Origin: Trichoderma breve | Taxonomy: Eukaryota; Ascomycota; Sordariomycetes; Hypocreales; Hypocreaceae | Direction: 5' to 3' | Assembly (NCBI RefSeq): GCF_028502605.1 | Contig: NC_079236.1 | Coordinates: 3,472,001-3,536,000, forward strand | Length of the DNA: 64,000 nucleotides | Shown: piece after piece, positions 1 through 11,146 of the stretch | How positions within the stretch are numbered: the stretch's first letter is position 1 | Layout: each line of letters opens with the position of its first letter | The notes under the pieces: model-generated | The model's input: the letters and a program-made list of their open reading frames with translations, nothing else | What the model was told of the DNA's origin: nothing | The model's database searches: none | Position numbers and translations under genes: made by a program

Positions 1-1725
1 TTAATACTACAATGTGGACGAGAATCCATGGGCTAAGGCAAATATTATACTCAGCGAGTCTGAGCGATGCATGTAAAGGAGTGCTGTGCTTTGTCTGCTT
101 CTTCTTTTCTTTTTTCGAGTGACAGCCTATTAATAGGCGATGGCCCGTCTGTTGGCCATTATTTCCCACTACTTCCATGATCCCTGCTTTGGCGACTTCT
201 TTCTCCCCTTCTCTCGTACTCTATTTTCTCTTGTCTCGCGTATTTCCGTTTTGTGTCGCATGACACAGCTGCAAAACGGCAATAGCAGCATCGGATCGGC
301 CTTTCTAACGAGATTGAGACATGCTTTCATCAGATTCAATAATCCTATCCCTATTTGCTTTCTATTTTCCTCATTGTTTCTTTTTCCATCTCCTGAAGAT
401 CAACCTGTAGATTTGAGAAATCAATGTTTTTTGCCACTGCAATACGAGTGAAGAAGAAAAAGAAAAAACCCGTACAGCCAGAGAGGCGATGGCTGAGTCA
501 AGAGAAACGACAAGTTTGGGCGACCCAATCGCGGAGGGTCCGACACGCTGCTGCGAACCCGAATTCTCCACAAGGCCGTCATGTCCAGGGGGCAACAATA
601 AAACCCGCGGGCTTTCAAATCAGACCTGGTCAAAACGCTTGGTTCTTATTGTGTGCCGGGCTCGAGTTCTCGACCCAGCGGATCTTTTGTGATTACAGCA
701 CAATGACAAGAGAGATAGTGAAAGACAGCGTTTGCGACATAGTGCCCGTACTCGTACGAGCAAAGAAATGAGAATCCGCAGCTACCTTGCCAAAAAGGAC
801 TACGAGTACTATTGCGAAGCCCATAAACAGTATCAGTGTTGTCGACACCGCCATATCAGACATACGAGGAAAGCCACTTTGTTCGAAGCACGCCGGCATC
901 TATCCCCCAATGTTCCCCGCGCGCTTGCGGCGCTGGAATTCCAAAATGGTTCATGGCGTTGGCGTTAGCATGACTCCGGAAAGACTACTAAGCTGGCGAC
1001 GTGCCTGGCCGTGGTGGAGAAGTGCTTTAGCCCAAGGGGCCAATTTTACCTTGGACAATCTTATCAGGCAGGCTGACCATCTCTCTTGGGATGGGACGCT
1101 CCGCCCGGTTTTTAGACTGGGCCTTATTGCGACGGTGACAGAAGGTCTGAAAATGCCTTTTCTTGTTTCCAAGGAAAGGGAGGACCATGTTAGAGAATGG
1201 CCGGGTATGGAGAAGATGCCCGGGGGGGTGGAAGATTACCCAAAGAAGCTACTGTATTAACGGAGAGGCCCCATCATGCTCACGGCCTGTTCCTGTTCTT
1301 GTTCCACCAGCCTCGACTGCGACGGGCGGCCGTCCTAAACGTGGGATGAAGCTGAACGTTGTGACGTGCATTCCGTTCCTGCTTTCCCACGTCCCCGGCA
1401 TGAGGCTCCCCCCATCGGTAACTGCTAGCGGTGGCGTCGTCCATTGCGCACGAGGGTGGAGCAGCCGTTGAGGCCGGCTGTCGTTAATTACCAGTACTCT
1501 GTCCTAATGGAGTTGCAGAAGGACGGAGTACGAGGTACTTGGTTGTTGGCCTGGCCTGGGTTGCTACAGTACAAGTACAGGGTGCATCCCACCTCCTTAT
1601 TAGTATCGCCTCGTCCCGGGCGCCCTCTTGAGACGAGAATAGTGCTTCGTCACTCTTCTCACATTGGCGTGGGCTCGGATATATACATGGATGGACGGTA
1701 ATCGGGCTCAAAACACCACTACCAG
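1..1725. other. Intergenic, no supported gene
   Basis: Only short open frames in several overlapping phases are present, none with a recognisable domain, a consistent splice structure or coding-like composition. The last few hundred bases before 1726 are probably the promoter of the membrane protein that follows. No tRNA or repeat array was seen. Confidence 0.6.
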
Positions 1726-3028
1726 ATGGGACTTGGGGTGATTGAGGACTTCGGCATCGTGGCCAACCAAGTTAATTGGTCCCTAACTGCCATTTCCATA
1801 GGTTTGACAAGCCCTTTCTGGCCAATATTCCATGTCATTTTTTGCTAACTCAAGCTTCTTTTTTTCTCTTCTCCGCCTGTAGTCATCGTCGTACTTCGCC
1901 TCATCTGTCGAGCGTGTTTCCACCGAGGCAGATATGGCCGCCTCGGCCTCGATGACTTGGTAACCTTTGTTTGCCTCGTCATCCTCATCGTCAGCTGCAT
2001 CTGCTCCAGCATTGGCATCAGCTACGGCCTGGGGCGGCGAGAAGACACTCTAGAGCCGGATCAGCTCGAGCAAGCCATCAAATGGAACGCCATCATTAAC
2101 GCCGTTGTCATCTGGTCCTTTTCCCTTCCCAAGTTCGCTATCATCGCCATCCTCAAACGAATCCTCGACTATGGAACTAAGACGACCGTGCTCTTCCTGA
2201 GCCTGGCCATCACTTGCCAGGCATGCTTCCTCGCCGTGTCGGTATGGTGGTTTGCGCAGTGCCACCCCGTAGCCTACCAATGGGACAAATCTATCGAGGG
2301 GGGCTCGTGTGCGAGCGGCGAGGTCTTGACGAGCCTGGCGTTTGCAACGTCGGCGTACTCGGCCTTTCTCGACCTTTTCTTTGCGTTTTATCCGATTCCC
2401 TTTATTATGAGGCTTAACATGCCTCTGAGAAACCGACTGGCTGTGTGCTTTGCTCTTGGGCTCAGCGCCATGGCATGCGCCGTGTCAGTCTACAAGCTTA
2501 CAGTATTCCAAGATGCCTTTAGAGAGATGGAGCAGGATCGCACATGTGAGTTATCAAACCGGGGGAGAAAAGAGAACATGTGGAGTAAAAAAGAAAAAAG
2601 AAGAAAACTCTGGAAAAGATCAACATTGCTAATCTTGATATGACGATGCAGATTCAGTCCCATACCTCGACATCTTTGGTGTCGCCGAGGGGGCCTTGCT
2701 CATCATCGGCGCATCGCTACCCACACTGGGACCAATGTTCCGGGTGCTCAAGTGCAAAGTCACCTCGTACGCAAGCAACAGCGGCCTGTCGCGCCAGTCT
2801 GGCGATCGCAGCCAGAACCAGTCGGGGACGCTCACCAGCAGCAACTGGCGAAGCAACAAGCGGGGCCATGAGTTCGACGACGAGGAGATTGTCTCGTCGG
2901 CAGGGATGCACTCGAGCGTCGATGACATCCCGCTCGTTGCCACGGCGAAGCCCGTCGCGCGATATCATGAAGATCCCTTCAAGGATCAACGACAGTCGGT
3001 CGATAAGCCGGCGGGGTATGCCTACTAA
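1726..3028 (+). CDS. Fungal rhodopsin-domain (seven-helix) integral membrane protein
   Basis: Three exons are read: 1726-1801, 1883-2545 and 2652-3028, giving 371 residues with phases that agree. Hydrophobic helices fill roughly residues 15-240, and the early loop carries GRLGLDD, the acidic D-D motif typical of the fungal rhodopsin-like or Pth11-related membrane family. Conserved cysteines lie in the extracellular loop around FAQCHPVAYQW. The C-terminal ~110 residues are polar, Ser/Asn-rich and probably cytosolic, ending in AGYAY. The family is widespread in Pezizomycotina and is usually placed in the plasma membrane; ligands are mostly unknown. The first donor (GTTTGA) is weak, so the N-terminus is the least certain part. 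No CFEM cysteine domain is present, so it is not a canonical CFEM-GPCR. Confidence 0.82.
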
Positions 3029-6000
3029 ACAACACCTGAACTTCATGGCCCTCGTCGTTTGTGCCCCGAAAAACTTGTTCGTTCAGGGAAATAGTGCTTG
3101 ACGATCATCTGACAACGCCCCGTTTACGACTCATTTACACAATTTCATTTTACTCTTTTTTTTGTTACCCTTTTTGTGTCTTTTCTTTTGTGTTACTACC
3201 ATGAACTAACACCCTCAATACCCCCCTCTCTCTGCAGGCTAAAGAGGAAAATGGGCTGGGGGCATGGGAATCATGAAAAAAGAACAAGTGCATCGGCATC
3301 CGTCCGTCAAACTCGTACCGCAGTGGTGTGCGATAGGAGGTGTTTGCCCGGTGCAGGTTGATTCATACAAGGTAATTGGGGGTCACCAGGACAGAAAGAG
3401 GGAACTGCATGCTGCAGGGGGCTAGTCAGGCACGGAGGCGTCGTTTACCGGGGTGGCTGAATATACATGTAAGGTGTAATGTCCGCATACATGTGAGCTA
3501 TCATCGTTTGGGAATAGGTGTCGGGAGTTGTCATTTTTTTTATTCGCCCCCCCTGGCCGACTTATTTGCAGTCCCGGCTGCGAGGTTGAGCCGCGGTCGA
3601 GGAACAAGGGCAGGCGGGCCATTCGCTCCGCCAAAGAAAACGGACATTTTTCAATTGGGAGGATGGGATGGGAGGCTTACTATTGATTTGATTCCCTTTT
3701 TTTTTTTTGTTCGTCGTGGGAGAGGGCGGAAACTGTCATTATCATAGAAGCTGGTTCAGAACCTGTACTGTACATAAAGCAAATATCAACTTGTTAGAAA
3801 TTACCATCAAGATCGCCACCCACGTGCCTCAATTTCCCAGCCGGATGGATACGTTCTTGAATCGCAATCACTGGAGAAAGGTTGCTGTTCAATCTACAGT
3901 TGCGCAACTACTTCGGCGAAGTGCTCCTCGGCGTGCGGAGCTCTCCATCCCTGCTAGTCACAACTTGTGCCGTTGCAGAAGAACCAGGTGCCAGGTATGC
4001 CAGGGACCATGCAGGTACTAACAGTACTCAACACCAACTAAAAAAGTCGCTTGACAAGGGGAGACGAGGGAAGGGAGGGAGGAAGCGAAGGACGCCAAAA
4101 GCAAAGAAGGGCAAAATACTGTACGTTCGTATCGTCCCTCTCTCGTAGCGTCCCTTTTTTGGGGCCTGATGTGCAGGCCCGCTGCCCGCCTCGCCTTTTC
4201 TCTGCCGTCTTTTGACGAAGGAGCTGAGAATGACGGCAACCAAAGACGCCACTAGATCTCTTTTCTTTTTTTCGCCTTCGTAGCTAGCTGTTCTAAGCTG
4301 GAAATGTCTTGAATCGATTCCACAACGCAAGTGCCCATGTGCCCAGTTATTTGCATTATACGCACTCCAAGGCCAGCCCGCGCGCGCCTGTTGTGATGCA
4401 TCACATTCTAAGCTTTCTTGCCAAGAAAAAACTTGGGGAGGGAGGTTGCTTGCTTATTGCCGGTCCGTGACGGAGTTTCTGAAAAGGCGCAGCAAATCTC
4501 GATGGGATTCTCGCACGCCATTATGCCTGGATGACTATGACATATGTATTCTTGTCACCTTTCAGTCACAGTTTAGCCCCCTTTGAAAGTGCGGAGAAGG
4601 ATGGGATGGGATGGGATGACACCCTCTTCCACTGTATTTTTTCTCCTTGCGCGTGCCTAGGTATCATCGTCTCACACTGTTCCGCCAGCCGTTTTGGCCA
4701 TCACAGTCGCATTGGCATATTCGTACCCCAGCCACAATGCTGCCCATGTTGCGACGGCACATGCATGTTCGATATAAATTGCCTTGCTAAACCCGGAGGC
4801 TTGTTGCTGTCTAGACTTGCTGATTCGGAAGGCTGCAGCAGCAACAGCCCCCCCAAGCCTTGTAAGTTCCGGAATCCTCTCTGGGGTTGACAAATTGGGA
4901 ATATTCTACGCGGACTGCTCCAAAACAGCAATTCACCGCTGGGTTCTTTGCAAAAATGCAAGACGTACCCCAGAAGACCGTTTGTCTCGTCTATGTCCTT
5001 GGCCGATCAAAAGCTGAGCGCACCCGTGCGCGCGGTGAGGTCCCCCTGGAATATACACGTATATAGCGCGGGGGGAGGAGACTAAACCGGAGGGCCTTGT
5101 TCCGGAGACAGCCTTAGGTCGAGAAGGTTATGTCGAAGCGGGAATCGCCTCTCCGTGGACGGCGGAGAATGAGTGGGATGGGACCGGCTTCTTGGTGCGG
5201 CCGAGTGGCCAACAAGCTGTGAGATGTTGCCTTGACAGCTCCGTGACCCTGGCTCTCATAAAACTGTAATTTTCTCCATTATAGCGGGCTCCAGCGGCCG
5301 AGTCATGCGTAACAGTCTCGATTGTGCTAGCATCAGAGAGCCTGCATTCTAGACAAGCTACTGCAAGAAATTGGCCAGGTAAAGATGTGATACATCAGAA
5401 CAGACCGCAACGTTTTGCAAAAGGACAGCCTGATTTGCCCAGAGCTTCATCCTTCTTGGCCCGAGTTCCTGGAACGGGGTTCGGAGCATGACCTAGAAGG
5501 AGGACACTTTTGCTCCTCTGGAGAGATGTTGAGTGTTGGTCCATATTTCATAGTAGCCCACGAGACCAATTCATCGTGGAGCCTCTTGTCTTGAGTAGGA
5601 ATCTCAGCTCGTTAACGAGTTCGGTTCCGCCGGCATCTGAATGGAGAGAGGAATGACCCCGTCGAGCTGACTATGGCTCCTCGCTCGGCACGTGGCGAGA
5701 ATGACCAGAATTGTTCATGATCTTCAAGAAACCATCGTATCACAAGACACCGTTAATCTGGTACCATTCTACGGGTAAGACTGTAGCATCAAGATGACCT
5801 TTAGGGTTGAGTTCCGTACGGACTTGACGAGAACTGAATCCCGTGCCGTTAGACACTATTGTCTCTTGGAAACAATAGCCTTTCACTTAGGAGACCAAAT
5901 GGTCAAGGAATATGGCACGGCAGATAAGGAGTTGACTACTGATTCACGTGATGAACCAATAGTTCATCATGATACTCCTTAGTAATGCCCGACTGCCGGA

Positions 6001-7719
6001 TATTGAAACCAGGACTGGACAAGGGTGTGCCTTCTAGAGCAGACATGTGCCTCAGAAGAAAGCCATCCAAGTATGGAATATGGAGTAGTCATAGGAGTTG
6101 ATTGATGATCTTGAGGCGGTCAGTTGCAGGCTCGTGTTGATTTTAATATGTGTTACAGGTGAAGATCGGGCACAGACCAGTGGAGTCTCACCACGGTCAA
6201 TGAAAGGGTACGTTGCTCCGATCCTTGACTCGGTTCGCTGGGGTAGCCTCAATGTATTATCCCTGCTGCTCATCTCCTTGCTTTTTTTAAGATTTGCTGG
6301 AGACTCGCTCTTCTCCGTAGGGTGCGGAGGATATTGAACGGTCTGCTGGTACCGTTACGTATCATGTACGTTTCAGCTGTTGGAAAGTGATTGCGCGAGA
6401 GAAAACTGTCAAAGGACATGCAATTACTCCTTGGGGGACCCTTGCCATGATAACAGCGATAAGGAACCGCCGGCTGGTGTAGCTTTTAGCCGCTATAGAG
6501 CAAGAGTTTGCCATCTGCTCGTCAGGACTAAAGGCTATGAAATAACATGTTGGTTCGATGCTTGGATGCTTCGAACAACTTAGACCTCTTTCACACCTCA
6601 GACTGCCTCAGCGGGCATCAATTGTACAAGTATCATAAGATGTGCTGTCGAAAGTTTTTGACAAAGAGTACCCGCACTGTTCATTGAAATGTTTGTTTGT
6701 TTGTTTTGTATTGACAACCTTGCTATTCATTGAAATGAATGTTGATATCGCGGTTGTCTAGGGTAATCTTCAGAGGAGTTGGCCTCCCGTGCAAGTAGCA
6801 TCCCACATAGAGGCAGTATCAGGACATCATCAAGACGTCGTCGATGCATGCTTTCAAGATGGCGAATCTGGCAGTGTGGAATTACGGGTAGAACATACCT
6901 TTTATATGTGGTTAGGACGGTATTCTTGTCGTTCTCACCACGGCAAAGTCAGATGCCGTGTAAGATAAGAATAGAATCGACATCATACCATTGCTGACCA
7001 TTTCTAACAGAGTTCATGGCTTTGTCTGCCGAAACCGATCACACGGCAGATCACACGGCAGATTCAGCCTCGATCGCTCATAATGAGCAGCTTATATCGG
7101 ACTTAATTCGATATCCTGAGCTCTTTTCTCCTAACCAAAGTCCTCTATTAGTACGGCCGAAGCCTCATCAGGACGCATTGGATTAGTCAAAACGAGACCA
7201 ATCACGCCTTAGTGGAGATGATGTGGCGACTGCACGGGCCGCTGGTCTCACCCGTTGCATTTGATTGGCCACTCAGTATTTCCAAAACGGGACAATGGGC
7301 ATAAATGCGATCGAAAAGAGACCTATTTTGAGCCTTTTTGAAGCTTTGCAACTCATAAGTTGTCATTGGTGAGAAAATGTTGATGAAGTTGAGTTGATAG
7401 AGTTCTCTCAAGCATATGGGAAACTTGCCCGGGCTGACAAATTAGCCATTTGTCAGGAGCAGAGCAATGGCCGAAAGGGTCTGACGGAGATAAGCTGCTC
7501 GATGTTAAGCCCCTCACGACTCCATTGATTGGGTCAAGAACGGAAGTTCGCTGCCGTCAACATCCAAAAATTTCGTCGGTGTGTTTTGTTCACGCAGTCG
7601 GCCATTTATAAAGGAGGAGAGAGAGGGCGTTGAAGAGCCAAAGTCGCTGAGATCGTAGCTTTCTTCGCAGGAGAAGAGACGATTTGAAAGACAAAGACCA
7701 CCGGCCGGAATCGATAGCG
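3029..7719. other. 4.7-kb gene-poor interval
   Basis: No convincing intact gene is visible. Open frames are short, overlapping and without domain signal. Homopolymer T runs and simple-sequence patches occur (for example T runs near 3534-3542 and 3698-3708). One minus-strand frame at about 5131-5886 has fewer stops than expected and might be an old coding relic; it is treated as a finding. The last ~400 bases are likely promoter for the MFS gene. Confidence 0.5.
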
Positions 7720-9281
7720 ATGGCAGCGACTGGAGAAGACACCACGGGCGAAAAGGCTTCAACAGGCCTCTCCAAGACCATCTCCAAGCTCCTCTGGACA
7801 CCACCGTGGTTGAGATGGAATCCGGAACAGAACTTCGAAATGTCATGGCCTCTGACTTGTGTGTTTGGATTTGTATGATTCACACACCCTCGACCTTTGC
7901 GATGGCGATGCTGATAGACAATTCCAGGTGGCAGCCTTCAGTGTCGCAAACCTCTACTATACACATCCAATTCTTCACATCATAGCGGAAGATTTTGGCA
8001 TTACAGATGAGCGGGCTTCGCTGGTTCCAACAGTGTTGCAGGCTGGCTATGCCACTGGCTTGCTCTTCATCGTCCCCGTTGGCGATATTGTGCGCCGCCG
8101 ACCGATGATTATAAGCTTGGTTTTCGTGACATCGTTGTTTGTAAGTTGATGGGACATTGGTTGCCTTTCTGTTTCATCGAGATCTTTGCGATTAACAATT
8201 TGAATGACAGTGGCTTGGCTGTACCTTGACGAAAACTTTTGAGTCCTTCCTCGGCTTGTCCTATGTCGTTGGGCTCTTCACCGTCACACCGCAACTCATG
8301 TTTCCTCTGACTGTTCGCTATGCCCCGGCTCGACACCGACCCACCATGACCGCCATCGTCATGTCTGGACTCGTCTTTGGAATTCTGGTAGCTCGATTGC
8401 TCTCCGGTATTGTGACGGAGTACACAAACTGGCGAAACATCTACTGGATGTCGTTTGGCTTGCAGCTTGCAATTGTCCTTATCGCCTTCTTGCTGCTGCC
8501 AGATTTTCCTGTGCTGCGACCGGGCGCGTCTTATCCCAGTATCCTTGTAAAGATGGTAAAGCTGCCTTTCCAGCAGCCCGTGCTAACGCAGTCGGCGCTC
8601 ATTTCCTTTTTGCTCATGGGAATGTTCACTTCGTTCTGGACTACTTTGACCTTTCAGCTCGCGGGGCCGCCCTTCCATCTATCGACTCTTGTCATCGGTC
8701 TTTTCGCCTTGGTGGGCATGTCGCCGGTTCTCTTCAGCCCAATCTTTTCACGACTGGTTATGACACGTCTGCATCCGAGCGGAACCTTGATCATAGGGCA
8801 TATCATTCTGCTCGCGGCAGTTTGTATCGGAACTTTTACCGGGACCTTTTCGTTGGCCGGACCTGTCATCTGGGCCAGTATCGGAGACTTGGGCATGAAC
8901 ATTGTAACTGTTTCCAACCGAATGGCGTTTGCAAACGTGGAACCGACTGCCCAGAACTCAGTCAACTCTGTTTATATGGTTTTCACTTTCTGCGGCCAGC
9001 TGTTCGGAACGGCTGTAGGAAACAAGCTGTACGCAAGCGGCGGATGGATTAGGAGCGGCTCTCTGTCCATCGGCCTCATCGGCGGTGGCCTGCTGCTTGT
9101 TCTTATTCGAGGACCACACGAGACGGGCTGGATCGGTTGGTCTGGCGGTTGGGAGTTGCGAACCAAGGTACTGCGCGCGAGAGAGGCGGCAAACTCACAG
9201 GAAGTGTCTGAATCTACAGAGCATCCATCTGATGAAGAGGCGGCTATTCCGCAGGAGACTGAAGTGAAGGAGAAGAATTGA
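7720..9281 (+). CDS. Major facilitator superfamily transporter
   Basis: Exons 7720-7872, 7928-8140 and 8211-9281 join in phase to give 478 residues. About twelve hydrophobic segments are visible after a 45-residue polar N-terminus. The segment NLYYTHPIL in helix 1 and the loop GDIVRRRPMI between helices 2 and 3 match the MFS signature (G-D-x-x-G/R-R-R). The C-terminal tail is acidic and cytosolic (EEAAIPQETEVKEKN). The N-L-Y-Y-x-x-P-L/I pattern is typical of an MFS branch also common in bacteria as multidrug or sugar-efflux type carriers. The substrate cannot be read from sequence. The start was chosen because it opens a phase-0 first exon ending at a clean GTATGA donor. The gene converges on dsc3 441 bp away. 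Confidence 0.88.
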
Positions 9282-9722
9282 AGCGATAGAAGGAGTTAAA
9301 ATGATGCCATGAGAAAGAAGATAGAAGTAGAAGTAATTTTTACGTGCCTACCTTAGCAGTACCTTAGATAATGATTTCCTTTTGTTTGAAGATAAGATAA
9401 TCTTAGGTTGGTTGTTCTTGCCTTGGTGCCTGATGGCGTGTGTCAAATGTTTCACTTTCACGTGCTAATTTGCGCTTATATTTCAAGCTCCTGAGCAACA
9501 TCAACATAACATTATCGCCGACATGATGAAGAAATTAAAAATAGTAAAAGCCCTGTCAGAGTACCTACAAAGTGGGTATATAATTGGTGAGCGTTATAGG
9601 AAAGAGATTCATTATAGACAAGGGCTAGCAGCTAGCACTGTGTAGGAGATTGTTTTTCGCAAGCAAAAGACACGCTCGTAATGTATTCATAGAGGAGCAA
9701 ATGTTCTCCCAGATATTCTCCC
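9282..9722. other. Convergent 3' intergenic
   Basis: The 441-bp AT-rich spacer lies between the stop codons of the MFS gene (plus) and dsc3 (minus). It contains only presumed 3' untranslated sequence; no ORF or structured repeat stands out. Confidence 0.6.
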
Positions 9723-10622
9723 TCAGTAGTAAATGTTGGTAATGCTCATAACAACTCCCACTAATAGACTTAGTGCCACTCCAGAACCTACAAAGACTTG
9801 CCATTTTTCACTCCATACATCTGAGCGCAGTAACCAGGCCAAACTCCCCAAGGGAAAGAAGAACCCCACCATCATGCCGCGAATCATAACGTCTAGCATG
9901 TTGGACATGCCGTTGAGATCGTCCTCTGTAGCAGCATTCGACGAAGGGATGCCCCCAGCGTTGCTATCAATCCATTCATCCTCCATGTTCCGCAGAGTGT
10001 CTGGTGAGGGCATGGCATCCGGCGCAAAGCCTTCTGTGCGAATGGAGGCAAACTGTGTGCGAAGCGTCTCGATTTCCGACTGCGTGAAGCCTGTCTGGAG
10101 GAGACGGTCGAAACCACGTGGACGAGGCCGAGTCCATGATGAAGGATTACCATTTGGATGGGATGAGGCAGCGCTCGATGATTCATCAGGGGGGTTGGCT
10201 GCAGCAGCCTGCTCATCGGCGAGTTCTTGGGGCGAGAGCTCATCGCCAATAGAGCAGTTGATGTATATCCTTACAGGAGTCACACCACCGTCCACAGCTT
10301 TGCCCTTTCCTTTGGATTTGCTCTTGGAGTCGCTGTCATGAGTTAACGGGGATGAAGACGGAGGAGGAGGCGGCTTGATGCTGGAACTGAGGGCTGAGGA
10401 ATCGGGGAGCAGGCGACCCTGGTAGATGAAGCGAAGGCGATTCCGGGACGCAAGGCGCTCTCGTATTAGGTTTTTCAGAGATAGAATTGTTGTGGTTTGC
10501 GGAGACGGAACATCTAAGTCCAGATCTGGGAGGGAATTTGAAAACCGGATGGTGAGATGATATGGGAGAGAGGCGGTTGAGGACGTTGAGGAAATCGGTA
10601 ATGCAGGTGCTAAAGATGCCAT
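9723..10622 (-). CDS. dsc3: Dsc E3 ubiquitin ligase complex subunit 3-like protein
   Basis: Single exon, 299 residues from the ATG at 10622. A ubiquitin-like fold is suggested at about residues 20-75 (YHLTIRFSNSLPDLDLDV, then FIYQGRLLPDSS). A low-complexity linker rich in Pro, Ser and Lys follows, then a helical region containing GFDRLLQTGFTQSEIETLR, and two membrane helices near the C-terminus (FFFPLGSLAWLL and VGSGVALSLLVGVVMS). This order matches the DUF2407 family, which includes Dsc3/DscC. Family knowledge: the Golgi Dsc complex ubiquitinates membrane substrates and is needed for SREBP cleavage and hypoxic growth in fission yeast and Aspergillus. An upstream in-frame extension exists only with a non-ATG start, so 10622 is preferred. 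It is divergent from ima1 with a 524-bp shared promoter. Confidence 0.78.
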   Translation of the reverse strand: MASLAPALPISSTSSTASLPYHLTIRFSNSLPDLDLDVPSPQTTTILSLKNLIRERLASRNRLRFIYQGRLLPDSSALSSSIKPPPPPSSSPLTHDSDSKSKSKGKGKAVDGGVTPVRIYINCSIGDELSPQELADEQAAAANPPDESSSAASSHPNGNPSSWTRPRPRGFDRLLQTGFTQSEIETLRTQFASIRTEGFAPDAMPSPDTLRNMEDEWIDSNAGGIPSSNAATEDDLNGMSNMLDVMIRGMMVGFFFPLGSLAWLLRSDVWSEKWQVFVGSGVALSLLVGVVMSITNIYY

Positions 10623-11146
10623 ACTGATGGCATTGTTCGGAGCCAAGACTTAAGACTAGAATATGCAAGTCAAAGAGCCTAAAAAACAAGTGCCAATGCT
10701 TTGTGGATGTAAGTTTGATAGCTCGTCAAAATAATGGCGAATATGTGGATGATAGATGGAGAGTCGAGTATCATCTGAAGCTGTCGAAGTGACGTTGACA
10801 ACACACCTAAACTCATTGGATTGGAGCCAATGGTATTCAGCGGGGCTTTTGGGGTACAGCAGGCCGTTTAGGTCGTTTAGGGCACTAGTGACGCCGATGG
10901 GCCGCTGGAATCTGCGACTGCTAGCGTGTTTATGGCTTAAATTGTGGTGCTGACCGCCTGGCAGAATCGCCAACTTTCTAGAAACTCCAGACCAAAGCTG
11001 CAGCAACTAAATCGCCGCCCTGCATTCGATTCTATTACAGCTCTGCCAATCCCATCGCCGCCTCGTCGCGCCAGCCGTCATCATACAGCCCCTTGGATAT
11101 ATCGCGACTACCTACGAACGACTGAGCGGCAACAACAGGGCAAACC
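10623..11146. promoter_or_regulatory. Bidirectional promoter dsc3/ima1
   Basis: The 524-bp region lies between the divergent starts of dsc3 and ima1. No coding potential is evident. It must contain both promoters, but no specific transcription factor site is claimed. Confidence 0.55.

Noticed and set aside
140..1260. Several overlapping short frames
   Set aside because: None has a domain, a good start context or splice-consistent continuation.
5780..5886. Integrase-like word NGTGFSSRQV on the minus strand
   Set aside because: It resembles the DNGTEF motif of retroelement integrases, but the second Asp, the catalytic Glu and the flanking context are missing, so no transposon is called.
9733..10341. 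202-codon plus-strand frame over dsc3
   Set aside because: Antisense shadow of the Dsc3-like gene; its membrane-like start is a mirror of the real C-terminus.
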